From Alkalibacter sp964582705 (GTDB lineage Bacteria > Bacillota > Clostridia > Eubacteriales > Alkalibacteraceae): a stretch of DNA of 54,379 nucleotides. The stretch covers positions 1 through 54,379 of the forward strand of contig CAZOTE010000006.1 of the NCBI GenBank assembly GCA_964582705.1, given 5' to 3'. Of this stretch, positions 18,178 through 26,573 are shown piece after piece; positions within the stretch are counted from its first letter, which is position 1; the number at the start of each line of letters is the position of its first letter. The notes under the pieces are model-generated. The model made no database searches, had not been told where the DNA came from, and worked only from the letters and a program-made list of their open reading frames with translations. Position numbers and translations under genes: made by a program.

Positions 18178-18957
18178 ATGAAGCTTAAAATATCTTTTTT
18201 GATTGTAACGGTGCTGTTTGGAATCTTATCATTTGGATGTACATCTGCGACTGATGGATCCAATGGGAATATCAATTTGACTATATCGGCAGCATCCAGC
18301 TTAAAGGATGCGCTAGATAAAGTCATAGATAGCTATACAGCTATACATGACGATGTAAATATCATCGCTAATTATGGGTCCAGCGGTTCACTGATGAGCC
18401 AGATAAATGAAGGGGCCAAGGTGGACCTGTTCATATCCGCAGCCCAAGGCCAAATGGACGTGCTTTACGATAGAGGGTTGATCGTAGAAGAAACAAGATC
18501 GAACATACTCCAGAATTCACTGGTATTTATAATTGCAAAAGGAAAATCACCGATAACCTTGAATGACATAAAGGCCGGAGACTTGGAGACAATCGCAATA
18601 GGAGAGACCAACAGCGTTCCAGCGGGACAGTATGCAAGGGAAGCCTTCGAGAATCTGGGTTTGTACAAAGATATGGAGGACAAGCTCTTGTTTGCTAAAG
18701 ATGTCCGCACGGTACTGAGATGGGTGGAAACCAACAACGTCCAGGGTGGCATCGTCTATTCCTCCGATGCATCCATAAGCGACAAAGTTGAAGTTTCCTT
18801 TATAATTCCACCAGAGAGCCATGCTCCCATAACTTATCCGGCAGCTGTGATTGATTCAAGTTTATCAAAGGATGGAGCAAGGAAGTTTTTAGATTACATT
18901 AGAGGAGAAGATGCATCTGAAATTTTTGAATATTTTGGTTTTCAGACTGCAAAATAG
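18178..18957 (+). CDS. modA: Molybdate ABC transporter substrate-binding lipoprotein
   Basis: Extracellular, membrane-anchored oxyanion-binding protein. The signal peptide ends in the lipobox LSFGC (Cys about residue 21). The mature part shows ISAASSLKDAL and YGSSGSLMSQI, whose serines bind oxyanion in ModA/WtpA proteins, then VDLFISAAQGQMD. At 259 residues it has normal length. GAGGAGG precedes the ATG. Molybdate is the usual ligand; tungstate cannot be excluded. modB follows after 20 bases. Confidence 0.94.
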   Translation: MKLKISFLIVTVLFGILSFGCTSATDGSNGNINLTISAASSLKDALDKVIDSYTAIHDDVNIIANYGSSGSLMSQINEGAKVDLFISAAQGQMDVLYDRGLIVEETRSNILQNSLVFIIAKGKSPITLNDIKAGDLETIAIGETNSVPAGQYAREAFENLGLYKDMEDKLLFAKDVRTVLRWVETNNVQGGIVYSSDASISDKVEVSFIIPPESHAPITYPAAVIDSSLSKDGARKFLDYIRGEDASEIFEYFGFQTAK

Positions 18958-18977
18958 CAAGCCGAGGAGGAAAGTCA

Positions 18978-19673
18978 ATGGATTATGCGCCTTTGTTCAT
19001 ATCCCTTAAAACAGCTGCTACAGCAACTGTAATTACATTTATTTTTGGCATTTTAGCAGCATGGTTCATGTTCAGATACGACGGAAGGCTTAAATCCCTT
19101 ATCGACAGCATATTTCTGCTTCCCATGGTCTTGCCTCCAACAGTAGTGGGCTTCATTCTCCTTATTGCCATAGGAAGAAATTCACCGGTAGGAAAGCTTT
19201 TAAGCTTATTTGATCTAAACCTCATATTTACTTGGCCTGCACTTGTTTTAGCTGCATCCGTGGTGGCATTTCCACTGATGTACAAGACCTCGAAGGCTGC
19301 CTTTGAGCAGATTGACAAAGACATTGTGGATGTGGCAAGAACCCTAGGTGCAGGCGAATTTAAAATATTTACCAAGCTGATGATACCCAATGCACTGCCT
19401 GGCATCCTGGCAGGTGCAGTGCTTTCATTTGCAAGGGCTCTAGGCGAGTTCGGCGCAACTTTGATGGTAGGTGGAAGCATCCCCGGCAGAACCTTGACAG
19501 TACCCGTTGCCATATTTTTCGCATCAGAAAGCGGCAATACCAAGGAGGCATTGATATGGGTAGCGGTGATATTCTCCATATCTCTATTCATCATGACAGT
19601 AATCAACAACAATGAAAAAAAATCAATGGTGAATTACGACAAAAGGAAGGAGTTGGCTGAAGATGAGCCTTAG
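18978..19673 (+). CDS. modB: Molybdate ABC transporter permease
   Basis: 231-residue membrane protein with about five to six helices. It has the ABC permease coupling (EAA) loop DVARTLGAGEFKIFTKLMIP near residue 118 and the ModB-typical LGEFGATLMVGGSIPGRT. GAGGAGG lies upstream of the ATG. The C-terminal end overlaps modC by 11 bases. It partners ModA (18178) and ModC (19663). Confidence 0.94.
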   Translation: MDYAPLFISLKTAATATVITFIFGILAAWFMFRYDGRLKSLIDSIFLLPMVLPPTVVGFILLIAIGRNSPVGKLLSLFDLNLIFTWPALVLAASVVAFPLMYKTSKAAFEQIDKDIVDVARTLGAGEFKIFTKLMIPNALPGILAGAVLSFARALGEFGATLMVGGSIPGRTLTVPVAIFFASESGNTKEALIWVAVIFSISLFIMTVINNNEKKSMVNYDKRKELAEDEP

Positions 19674-20703
19674 AATCGATGCCAGAAAAAATCTTGGAGA
19701 CTTTACACTGGATTTAAAAATAGAATCATCTTCAAAACGCATAGGAATAATTGGCTCTTCCGGCTCAGGAAAAAGCATGATGCTGCGGATGTTATCCGGG
19801 CTATCTACACCGGATGAAGGGGTCATAAAGGTTAATGATACCTGCCTTTATGATTCCGCCAGGTCTATAAACCTGCCTGCAAGAGATCGAAAAACGGGAT
19901 TTTTATTTCAGAATTATGCGCTTTTCCCCAATATGACTTTGGAAGAAAATATAATGTTTTCTTTGGATAAAAAAAACCTTCAGATTCCCGAAAAAATATC
20001 CTCCCTCATAGATATGCTTGGTCTTGATAAGCTTAGAAACAGATATCCCTCCCAGCTGTCCGGCGGTCAAAGGCAAAGAACCGCCCTTGCAAGGGCATTG
20101 GCCATTGATCCGGATATTCTCATGCTGGATGAGCCTTTTTCAGCATTGGATAACCATTTAAGGAGACAGACAATCGACAGGTTCGTCGATTATCTGGAGG
20201 ATTACCAGGGAATCATTCTGTTCGTTACCCATAATATGGAGGAAGCCTACAGATTATGCGACGAGGTAGTCGTCATAAGCAAGGGCAGGGTGGACTCTAT
20301 CGGCAAAAGAGAAGTGATGTTCTCAAATCCCCCAACGAGAACAGCTGCAAAACTAGCCGGATACAGAAACATCACCCCGGCAGTAAATCTCCAAGGGGGC
20401 AAATCAAGGCTATTAAACTACGGAATAGATGTTGAACGCGACGCAGCCTTCAAACCCTATGCCATTTTGCCGGGAAGGGGGTTGTCCCTGTGTACCAGGC
20501 AGGAACCTGAGACATTCAAGGCTTATATATCCGATATAAAGGAATCTCCGTTTAGCGTTGTTGTTTCACTGGAATTTGAAAACGGATTGGTTCCCTTGGA
20601 GTGGGATATAAAGCGAAGCCTATGGGATGGCTTTGAAAAAAAGAATCTCATGGAAACACTTCATATCAGGATAGATACCAGCGAGATTATCTACCTTGAC
20701 TGA
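19663..20703 (+). CDS. modC: Molybdate ABC transporter ATP-binding protein
   Basis: 346 residues. Walker A is GSSGSGKS near residue 30, signature LSGGQRQR, Walker B ILMLDEPFSALD, H-loop VTHNMEE. The C-terminal region (about 230-346) follows the nucleotide-binding domain, where ModC-type proteins carry an oxyanion-sensing TOBE region; sequence similarity there is weak by eye. Start ATG 19663 overlaps modB, indicating translational coupling. Ends the mod operon; no molybdopterin biosynthesis genes follow. Confidence 0.92.
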   Translation: MSLRIDARKNLGDFTLDLKIESSSKRIGIIGSSGSGKSMMLRMLSGLSTPDEGVIKVNDTCLYDSARSINLPARDRKTGFLFQNYALFPNMTLEENIMFSLDKKNLQIPEKISSLIDMLGLDKLRNRYPSQLSGGQRQRTALARALAIDPDILMLDEPFSALDNHLRRQTIDRFVDYLEDYQGIILFVTHNMEEAYRLCDEVVVISKGRVDSIGKREVMFSNPPTRTAAKLAGYRNITPAVNLQGGKSRLLNYGIDVERDAAFKPYAILPGRGLSLCTRQEPETFKAYISDIKESPFSVVVSLEFENGLVPLEWDIKRSLWDGFEKKNLMETLHIRIDTSEIIYLD

Positions 20704-20819
20704 ATCATTCAGTATTTTACAAACAGTGACAGCCCAAGCTTGCTTTTGTTGTTTTTTAGCGTAAATAGTCTGTAACAGGGTATAAGGTTAATATAAAATC
20801 AAGAACAGGAGGCAAGGCT

Positions 20820-21164
20820 ATGAAAAAGTCCAATAAAACACTATTGTTGATTACGATTCTTCTTTTAGCATTTTCTCTGGTTGTCGTAGGATGCTCTGGA
20901 GGAAGCGATAATGGCAACGGCGATGATGAGATGATATACCTTACTCTGGAGGAACTGGCTGAATATGATGGACAAGATGGCAATCCCGCCTATATCGCGG
21001 TGGAAGGAAAGATATACGATGTCACTAATTCTTCATTGTGGTCTGGGGGAGTTCATAATTCACACCAGGCAGGGCAAGACCTTACAGAGGAAATACTAAA
21101 CGACTCACCACATGGGACTTCAGTGCTTAGTAGAGTACCCATGATTGGCGAGATAGTCGAGTAG
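20820..21164 (+). CDS. Lipoprotein with cytochrome b5-like heme/steroid-binding domain
   Basis: 114 residues. The signal peptide ends in a VVVGC lipobox (Cys near 25), so the protein is anchored outside the membrane. Residues about 40-112 match the short bacterial cytochrome b5-like domain: YLTLEELAEYDGQDGNPAYI, then VEGKIYDVTNSSLW, and His residues in GGVHNSHQAGQDLT and SPHG that could ligate heme. AGGAGG lies upstream of the ATG. Two bases after its stop comes GTG and then the ATG of a multi-His membrane protein, so the two are likely one redox unit. Confidence 0.82.
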   Translation: MKKSNKTLLLITILLLAFSLVVVGCSGGSDNGNGDDEMIYLTLEELAEYDGQDGNPAYIAVEGKIYDVTNSSLWSGGVHNSHQAGQDLTEEILNDSPHGTSVLSRVPMIGEIVE

Positions 21165-21172
21165 GAGTGCCT

Positions 21173-21556
21173 ATGAGTACAGTCAGAATTCTCGCTTATA
21201 TAAATGTGATATTGTTGTTTCTACTAGCGTCCAGCTTTATTTTGAGACGAATAAAAAAATATACAAGCATAGAGACCGGTCCAGGATACAACAAGGCGCT
21301 AAAGATCATGGGAAAGCTTCATCCCTATTTGGGTATGTTGCTCATACTGTCGGGGATTGTCCATGGATACATGGCTATAAGGACGGTGCGATTAAACACC
21401 GGATATATCCTTTGGGGCTTAATCGTAGTAATGGGGCTTATCAGAGTCTATGGGGCGGTAACGAAAAACAAAAACTGGGTCAAGTTGCACAGGGTCATAG
21501 ACATACTCGTTTTTATAGCTTTACTGTTCCATGTATTTGCTCGAAACATCATATGA
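21173..21556 (+). CDS. Four-helix membrane protein with four helix-embedded His, possible b-type cytochrome
   Basis: 127 residues and about four transmembrane helices (near 4-22, 42-62, 70-88, 104-122). His residues in GKLHPYLG, GIVHGYMA, KLHRVID and LFHVFAR sit at or inside helix ends in two pairs, as in di-heme cytochrome b or ferric-reductase-like cores. The ATG at 21173 is preferred over the GTG at 21167 because GGAG at 21164-21167 gives a five-base spacer. It follows the cytochrome b5-like lipoprotein. Heme binding is inferred from His placement only. Confidence 0.65.
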   Translation: MSTVRILAYINVILLFLLASSFILRRIKKYTSIETGPGYNKALKIMGKLHPYLGMLLILSGIVHGYMAIRTVRLNTGYILWGLIVVMGLIRVYGAVTKNKNWVKLHRVIDILVFIALLFHVFARNII

Positions 21557-21566
21557 CATAGCCTGC

Positions 21567-21591
21567 AAAGCCACGTAAAAAACGTGGCTTT
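21567..21591 (+). terminator. Terminator after the cytochrome b5/membrane protein pair
   Basis: Ten-base arms AAAGCCACGT (21567-21576) and ACGTGGCTTT (21582-21591), five-base loop, followed by TA. It lies 10 bases past the stop. Confidence 0.85.
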
Positions 21592-21670
21592 TATGTTACT
21601 CAAATATAAAATGTGTTATAATTCTATTGGCGGTTGATTCGCTACTATCAAAGATACAGGTGGAAGCATA

Positions 21671-22369
21671 ATGAATGAATTCAAATACGGGTTAAGACGG
21701 GGAACGGCGGTAGGAATGGGATACTTTCCCGTTTCTTTTACTTTTGGACTCCTTGCAGTCACATCAGGGCTGTCTCCTTTGACTGCAGTGGCCATATCCA
21801 TGACCAACCTGACTTCGGCAGGACAGTTTGCGGGGATACGGCTCATCGGCTCTCAGGCGACATATTTGGAGATGTCAGCGGCGATGTTTGTGATAAATAT
21901 CAGGTATGCCCTAATGGGGCTTTCCCTTTCTCAAAAATTAGATGAAGAGATATCCAAGTTGGAAAGAGCCATAATGAGTTTTGGGATAACGGATGAAATT
22001 TTTGCAATAGCATCCCTGGAAGATAAAAAAATATCCTTCCAGTATATGATGGGACTAGTGTCTATGCCCTATATAGGCTGGTCTGTGGGAACACTCATAG
22101 GAGCAGCCACAGGAGCTTTCATACCGGAAACGCTTCAAAATGCAATGGGCATAGCCTTATACGGGATGTTCATCGCTATAATCGTGCCTGCTTCAAAAAA
22201 ATCGATGCCTGCTTTGGCGGTTATCGGAGTTGCTGTATTTATAAGCTCTTTGTTTTACTGGAATACTGCATTTAGCTTCTTGTCTCAGGGATGGAGCATG
22301 ATAATTTCAGCGGTCTTGGCGTCTCTGGCAGGAGCGTTAATATTCCCAAAGGGAGAGGAGGGGAACTGA
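21671..22369 (+). CDS. azlC: AzlC family branched-chain amino acid exporter, large subunit
   Basis: 232-residue membrane protein with the AzlC N-terminal signature FKYGLRRGTAVGMGYFPVSF and SMTNLTSAGQFAGI. It has several hydrophobic helices. With AzlD it forms a two-component exporter known from B. subtilis for azaleucine and branched-chain amino acids. AGGTGG lies before the ATG. The AzlD frame starts right after its stop. Confidence 0.92.
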   Translation: MNEFKYGLRRGTAVGMGYFPVSFTFGLLAVTSGLSPLTAVAISMTNLTSAGQFAGIRLIGSQATYLEMSAAMFVINIRYALMGLSLSQKLDEEISKLERAIMSFGITDEIFAIASLEDKKISFQYMMGLVSMPYIGWSVGTLIGAATGAFIPETLQNAMGIALYGMFIAIIVPASKKSMPALAVIGVAVFISSLFYWNTAFSFLSQGWSMIISAVLASLAGALIFPKGEEGN

Positions 22370-22370
22370 T

Positions 22371-22679
22371 ATAAACGGCAATATTATATTATACCTATCA
22401 CTTATGGCCGTGATCACATACGCCGTAAGAGTCCTGCCTATGGTTTTGTTCAGCAAAAGGATAAAATCAACTGGGGTTCAGTCCTTTTTGTTTTATCTGC
22501 CTTATGCAGTTTTGGGTTCCATGACTTTTCCCGCAATACTATTTTCAACAGGCAATCCCATTTTTGCATCTGCCGGGATGACAGTGGCCATACTCCTTGC
22601 ATATATGGAAAAAAGTCTTTTGACTGTAGCACTAAGCTCAGTTGCGACAGTTTTTATAATGGAATTTATTTTCAAGTAA
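22371..22679 (+). CDS. azlD: AzlD family exporter small subunit, apparent ATA start
   Basis: About 102 residues, four hydrophobic stretches, with the AzlD pattern VITYAVRVLPMVLF near the N-terminus and YLPYAVLGSMTFPAIL. The first in-frame ATG (22404) would delete the start of helix 1. The frame is open back through NGNIILYLSL to an ATA at 22371, which sits one base after the azlC stop and about eight bases after the GGAGGGG Shine-Dalgarno (about 22357-22363). Therefore initiation at ATA, or at the in-frame ATT 22383, is proposed; the conservative start is 22404. It pairs with AzlC. Confidence 0.8.
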   Translation: MNGNIILYLSLMAVITYAVRVLPMVLFSKRIKSTGVQSFLFYLPYAVLGSMTFPAILFSTGNPIFASAGMTVAILLAYMEKSLLTVALSSVATVFIMEFIFK

Positions 22680-22764
22680 TCTCTGCCTCCCTGTCGATAG
22701 TATAGTGAGAATCCTAGAAAGTTTTAGCATAATATGCTATCATATGAATTACAGAGGTGATGAA

Positions 22765-23721
22765 ATGAAAATAGTAGTACTTGACGGATATACATTAAAT
22801 CCAGGGGATTTATCTTGGAATGATTTTTTAAAACTGGGTGAACTGACTGTGTATGATAGAACTTCCAGAGATGAAATCTCCAATCGCGTAGGCGATGCTG
22901 AAATAGTTCTCACAAACAAGACGTCCATCGATAAAGACTTGTTCAAAAACAACAAAAATATAAAATACGTCGGAGTATTGGCTACAGGCTATAACGTTGT
23001 AGACGTAGCTGCAGCCAAGGATGCAGGCGCGGTGGTTTCAAACATACCGGATTACGGCACTCACGCGGTAGCCCAGTTTACATTTGCACTTCTGCTTGAG
23101 CTATGCCATCGCGTACAGCTTCACAGCGATGCGGTAAAGTCCGGACAATGGTCCCGCAGCACGGATTTTTGCTTCTTTAATCATCCTTTAACTGAGCTTT
23201 CAGGAAAAACCATGGGTATCGTAGGCTTTGGAAGGATAGGCCGCCAGACGGCTAGAATTGCGAAGGCCTTGGGTATGAAGATCGCCGTTCACAGCAGAAG
23301 CATGCCGCAAACCAACGAATTTGACGAGCTAGAGTGGTACGGAGACATTCATCACCTTGCCAGGGAATCCGACGTCATAAGCCTTCATTGTCCATTGACT
23401 GAAGAGACAAGGGGGATCATAGATGAGCCTGTCCTTGATATCATGAAAGAAACCTCTTTTCTGATAAATACGGCCAGAGGTCCTTTAGTGGATGAAAAAG
23501 CTCTTTATCAGGCTCTGAAGGATAAAAAAATTGCAGGAGCAGGACTGGACGTATTAAGCAAAGAGCCTCCAAAGGAAGACAGTCCTTTATTCGGTCTCGA
23601 TAATGTATTGATCACTCCCCATATAGCTTGGGCTGCAAAGGAATCCAGGGAGAGGCTGATGAAGATTGCATATGAAAATCTCAAATCATTTTTGGAGGGG
23701 AAACCTGTAAATTTGGTGTGA
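22765..23721 (+). CDS. D-2-hydroxyacid dehydrogenase (glycerate/hydroxypyruvate reductase-like)
   Basis: 318 residues. NAD-binding motif GIVGFGRIGRQTARIA near residue 150, catalytic Arg in NTARGPLVDE, Glu in the AGAGLDVLSKEPP region and the acid His in ITPHIAWA, the full catalytic set of the D-isomer family. N-terminal MKIVVLDGYTLNPGDLSW is typical of glycerate-dehydrogenase annotations, but substrate specificity is not certain. ATG 22765 has GAGGTGAT upstream; a longer in-frame start at 22705 has none. The MBL hydrolase follows after 24 bases. Confidence 0.88.
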   Translation: MKIVVLDGYTLNPGDLSWNDFLKLGELTVYDRTSRDEISNRVGDAEIVLTNKTSIDKDLFKNNKNIKYVGVLATGYNVVDVAAAKDAGAVVSNIPDYGTHAVAQFTFALLLELCHRVQLHSDAVKSGQWSRSTDFCFFNHPLTELSGKTMGIVGFGRIGRQTARIAKALGMKIAVHSRSMPQTNEFDELEWYGDIHHLARESDVISLHCPLTEETRGIIDEPVLDIMKETSFLINTARGPLVDEKALYQALKDKKIAGAGLDVLSKEPPKEDSPLFGLDNVLITPHIAWAAKESRERLMKIAYENLKSFLEGKPVNLV

Positions 23722-23745
23722 TAATAAGAAAGTCAGGTGAAACTA

Positions 23746-24495
23746 GTGAAGATATACAAAGGGATATACATGCTTAAGCTCCCGGTCTTGATGTCAGGGG
23801 AGGAAGGGTTTTTATATCCGACTGTAATAAGTGATGAGTCAAGCACTGTTCTTGTAGACACGGGATTGGAAGGAAGCGAGCATCTCGAAAACATCATAGA
23901 ACAATTCACAGACAACGGAGTCATATACAGCGACTTGGATACGATTATACTTACTCATCAGGACTTTGACCATATAGGCGGACTTCACGGCATCCTGGAG
24001 TCCGTCGACAAGAGCGTAGAGGTTTACTTTCACGAAGCGGAAAAAGGCTATATAACTGGGGATCGGGAGCTGATTAAAAGCAGTGGAAAGACGATGCCCT
24101 CACTTGTTAAGCTTCTCATGAATAAGCTCCACAAGGATAAGAGCCACGCCAAGGAAGACAACTCCGACATTAAAATTATAAGGCTGCTTCACCACGACGA
24201 CTTACTGGATTTTGCAGGAGGAGTACGCGTTATACATACTCCGGGACATACTCCCGGCAACATCTGCTTATATCATTTAGAAAGCAAGACCTTGATTGCA
24301 GGGGACACCCTTAACATCTCCAACGGTGTGCTTACCGGAGCCAATCCTTTATTTACTCCAGATATGGAGCAGGCGGCAAAGTCTCTTGAGCTACTTACAT
24401 CTTACGATATCGAAAGAGTCATTTGCTATCACGGAGGTCTCTACGAAGGCGACTGCAACGGTGCCATAAGAGAACTCGTCAATGCCAACATATAA
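23746..24495 (+). CDS. MBL-fold metallo-hydrolase
   Basis: 249 residues. The metal motif is LTHQDFDHIGG; the second His of HxHxDH is replaced by Asp, a variant common in some MBL groups. Further ligands are seen in HTPGHTPGN, AGDTLN and the late CYHGG. GTG 23746 is chosen because AGGTG lies seven bases upstream; the GTG at 23737 is part of that ribosome site. Probably a glyoxalase-II-like or other thioester/phosphodiester hydrolase; the exact substrate is unknown. Likely co-transcribed with the hydroxyacid dehydrogenase, which fits 2-oxoaldehyde or hydroxyacid metabolism (inference). Confidence 0.82.
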   Translation: MKIYKGIYMLKLPVLMSGEEGFLYPTVISDESSTVLVDTGLEGSEHLENIIEQFTDNGVIYSDLDTIILTHQDFDHIGGLHGILESVDKSVEVYFHEAEKGYITGDRELIKSSGKTMPSLVKLLMNKLHKDKSHAKEDNSDIKIIRLLHHDDLLDFAGGVRVIHTPGHTPGNICLYHLESKTLIAGDTLNISNGVLTGANPLFTPDMEQAAKSLELLTSYDIERVICYHGGLYEGDCNGAIRELVNANI

Positions 24496-24531
24496 AAATA
24501 AGATCAGCCCTTTGGCTGATCTTATTTTTAT
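24492..24531. terminator. Bidirectional terminator
   Basis: Perfect 18-bp stem: the arm at 24492-24509 pairs with 24514-24531 around a CTTT loop, A-rich at one end and T-rich at the other. It serves the MBL gene (+) and the aminopeptidase (-), and overlaps both stop regions. Confidence 0.92.
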
Positions 24532-25763
24532 ATCGCCCAATTCCCATTTGCGAAAACAGAGGTTTCTTTACCACTTTCGTCTATGCCGGTAATATTCATA
24601 TCCTCAGAACCTATCATGAAATCCACATGGGTTAGAGAATCGTTGACACCTGCTTTTTCAAGTTCCTCATCATTCATTTTCTCTCCGTCTTTTATGCACG
24701 TGGGATAAGCTTTTCCCAATGCAAGGTGGCAGGATGCGTTCTCGTCAAACAAGGTGTTTTTAAATAGCAGGCCTGTGTTTGATATTGGGGAGTCATATGG
24801 AACCAATGCCACTTCTCCTAAATATCTTGCGCCGTCATCTATGGACAAAAGCCCCTTTAGAACATCTTCCCCTGTATCTGCTCCAAAATCGACGATTTTG
24901 CCATTTTCAAACTTGAAGTAAAATCCATCTATCATATTTCCGCTGTAAAACAATGGCTTCGTGCCATATACGACTCCCTCCACCCCGTATTTGTCGGGAA
25001 GGGTAAATACCTCTTCAGTAGGCATGTTCGCAATAAAAAATCTGCTTTTACTGTTGTATTCTCCTCCACCTGTCCACACATGCCCTTTTGGTAGACGGAC
25101 GACAAGGTCCGTTCCGTTATTAGAAGAATAGACCAGCTTATCAAAGGCGTTTTCGTTTAAAAAATCGATTCTTTTGCTTAAATTTTCCATATGATCATTC
25201 CAAGACTTTTCAGGATCATCACTATCTATTCTGTTTGCTTTAAGAATCGCCTCCCAAAGCATGTTCATTCCTGCTTCTTCCTCTTGCTTAGGAAATAGCG
25301 ACTTAGCCCATTCTTTACCGGGTATGGCCGCCACGCACCAGGAGTTAATGTTATTCATTGTATATTTTCTGAATTCCTTCATGGCGATGGAGGAGGCCTT
25401 GTTGCTTGCGGCTATTTTTTTAGGATCTGCATCCTTTAGAAGCTCCGGATCTTGATTTATTATCGACAAAAATGCCGCACCTTCTTTTGCGTAGGAAACC
25501 ATCCCTTCCGCATACCACTGAGGGAATTTTTCAAATACCTCCATTGGAGCATAGTGATATTTCATTTTTGAAATTTTCCCGTCGTTCCAATTTACGTGTA
25601 CCTCTTTAGCGCCCTCTTCGTAAGCATGCCTTGCAGCCATCCGAACAAATTCTGCTGCGTCAACAGAAGCAGATATAACCAAAGTCTGTCCCTCCTCCAG
25701 GTTTATTCCCGTAGTAATGCACAGCTTGGCATATGCCTCTTTAAAATTATCGATATTTTGCAT
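24528..25763 (-). CDS. M29 family metallo-aminopeptidase (AmpS/PepS-like)
   Basis: 411 residues. The C-terminal half carries the family metal-site segments EVFTLPDKYGVEG, LGEVALVPYDSPI (Glu), FDENASCHLALGKAYP (His) and LTHVDFMIGSEDMNITG (His, Asp). It releases N-terminal residues from peptides in the cytoplasm. The start is placed at ATG 25763 (MQNIDNFKEAY), which has AAGGGTGAT just upstream; the frame is open 11 codons further but without a ribosome site. It follows the ABC exporter genes on the same strand after about 29 bases. Confidence 0.9.
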   Translation of the reverse strand: MQNIDNFKEAYAKLCITTGINLEEGQTLVISASVDAAEFVRMAARHAYEEGAKEVHVNWNDGKISKMKYHYAPMEVFEKFPQWYAEGMVSYAKEGAAFLSIINQDPELLKDADPKKIAASNKASSIAMKEFRKYTMNNINSWCVAAIPGKEWAKSLFPKQEEEAGMNMLWEAILKANRIDSDDPEKSWNDHMENLSKRIDFLNENAFDKLVYSSNNGTDLVVRLPKGHVWTGGGEYNSKSRFFIANMPTEEVFTLPDKYGVEGVVYGTKPLFYSGNMIDGFYFKFENGKIVDFGADTGEDVLKGLLSIDDGARYLGEVALVPYDSPISNTGLLFKNTLFDENASCHLALGKAYPTCIKDGEKMNDEELEKAGVNDSLTHVDFMIGSEDMNITGIDESGKETSVFANGNWAI

Positions 25764-25792
25764 ATTATCACCCTTTTCCTTAATTTTATATG

Positions 25793-26569
25793 TCATTGTA
25801 TTTTAATTCCCGTTCCACGCTTGAACACAGCCAGAGACGCTGCAAAACCGATTATCATAAATATAAATGCCAAAGCGCCATGTACATAGATATTGTCCTC
25901 GTAGACTCCCAGGTATGCGTATCTGGTGATATTGACCAGGGGATATATTGGGTTTATGAATCTAATTGCAGAAAGTATGCCCCTCAGCTTGGATATCTCA
26001 AAAAACACCCCTCCAAGGTATGACATAGGGGTTATCACTATAGATAAAACGAAGTTCATCTTTTCAAATCCATCAAGTGCCAAACCGGATATGAATCCTA
26101 TTGAAGAAAACACAAAAGAGGTAAGCATCAATGAGAAGAAGAAGAAAACAGGGGAGTAGATCCCGCTTCTTACAAAGGGCAGCGTGGCGACGTACGTCAA
26201 CGTCCCTATAAGAGTCCCCCTCACCATGCCCCCCAATATGAAAGCTGCAGTCTTTTCTATATCTGATATGGGGTAGCTGTTGAGATCTTGAACCGTGTTC
26301 ATGTACTTTTGCGATATCAGTGAAAAAGACGGGTTTTGGAATGACGCAAAAATAGCACCCATCGTAGCAAGGCCAGGAACTAGAAACTGCAGATAGTTGA
26401 ATCCTTCAAAGGCAATAGACCTGGTGCTCAGTATGCCGCTGAATATCCCAAGGTAAAGAATGTTTGATATCAAGGGAGCCAATATAGTTTGAATGGACAC
26501 TCTGGAAAACCTGTGTATCTCGCGAAACAGCAATGTCAAAAATCCGGTCCTATTGTAAAATATCTTCAT
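25793..26569 (-). CDS. ABC-2 type exporter permease
   Basis: 258-residue membrane protein with about six helices and the ABC-2 pattern near the C-terminus (PMSYLGGVFFEISKLRGIL, then FINPIYPLVNITRYAYLG). It partners the ATPase encoded four bases upstream in a two-gene exporter. The substrate is unknown; antibiotic, lipid or polysaccharide export are all possible. A-AAGGAAT precedes the ATG. Confidence 0.88.
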   Translation of the reverse strand: MKIFYNRTGFLTLLFREIHRFSRVSIQTILAPLISNILYLGIFSGILSTRSIAFEGFNYLQFLVPGLATMGAIFASFQNPSFSLISQKYMNTVQDLNSYPISDIEKTAAFILGGMVRGTLIGTLTYVATLPFVRSGIYSPVFFFFSLMLTSFVFSSIGFISGLALDGFEKMNFVLSIVITPMSYLGGVFFEISKLRGILSAIRFINPIYPLVNITRYAYLGVYEDNIYVHGALAFIFMIIGFAASLAVFKRGTGIKIQ

Positions 26570-26573
26570 TTCA

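Noticed and set aside
20704..20819. Terminator of modABC
   Set aside because: The region has a T-rich stretch (near 20750) but only a mismatched stem could be drawn.
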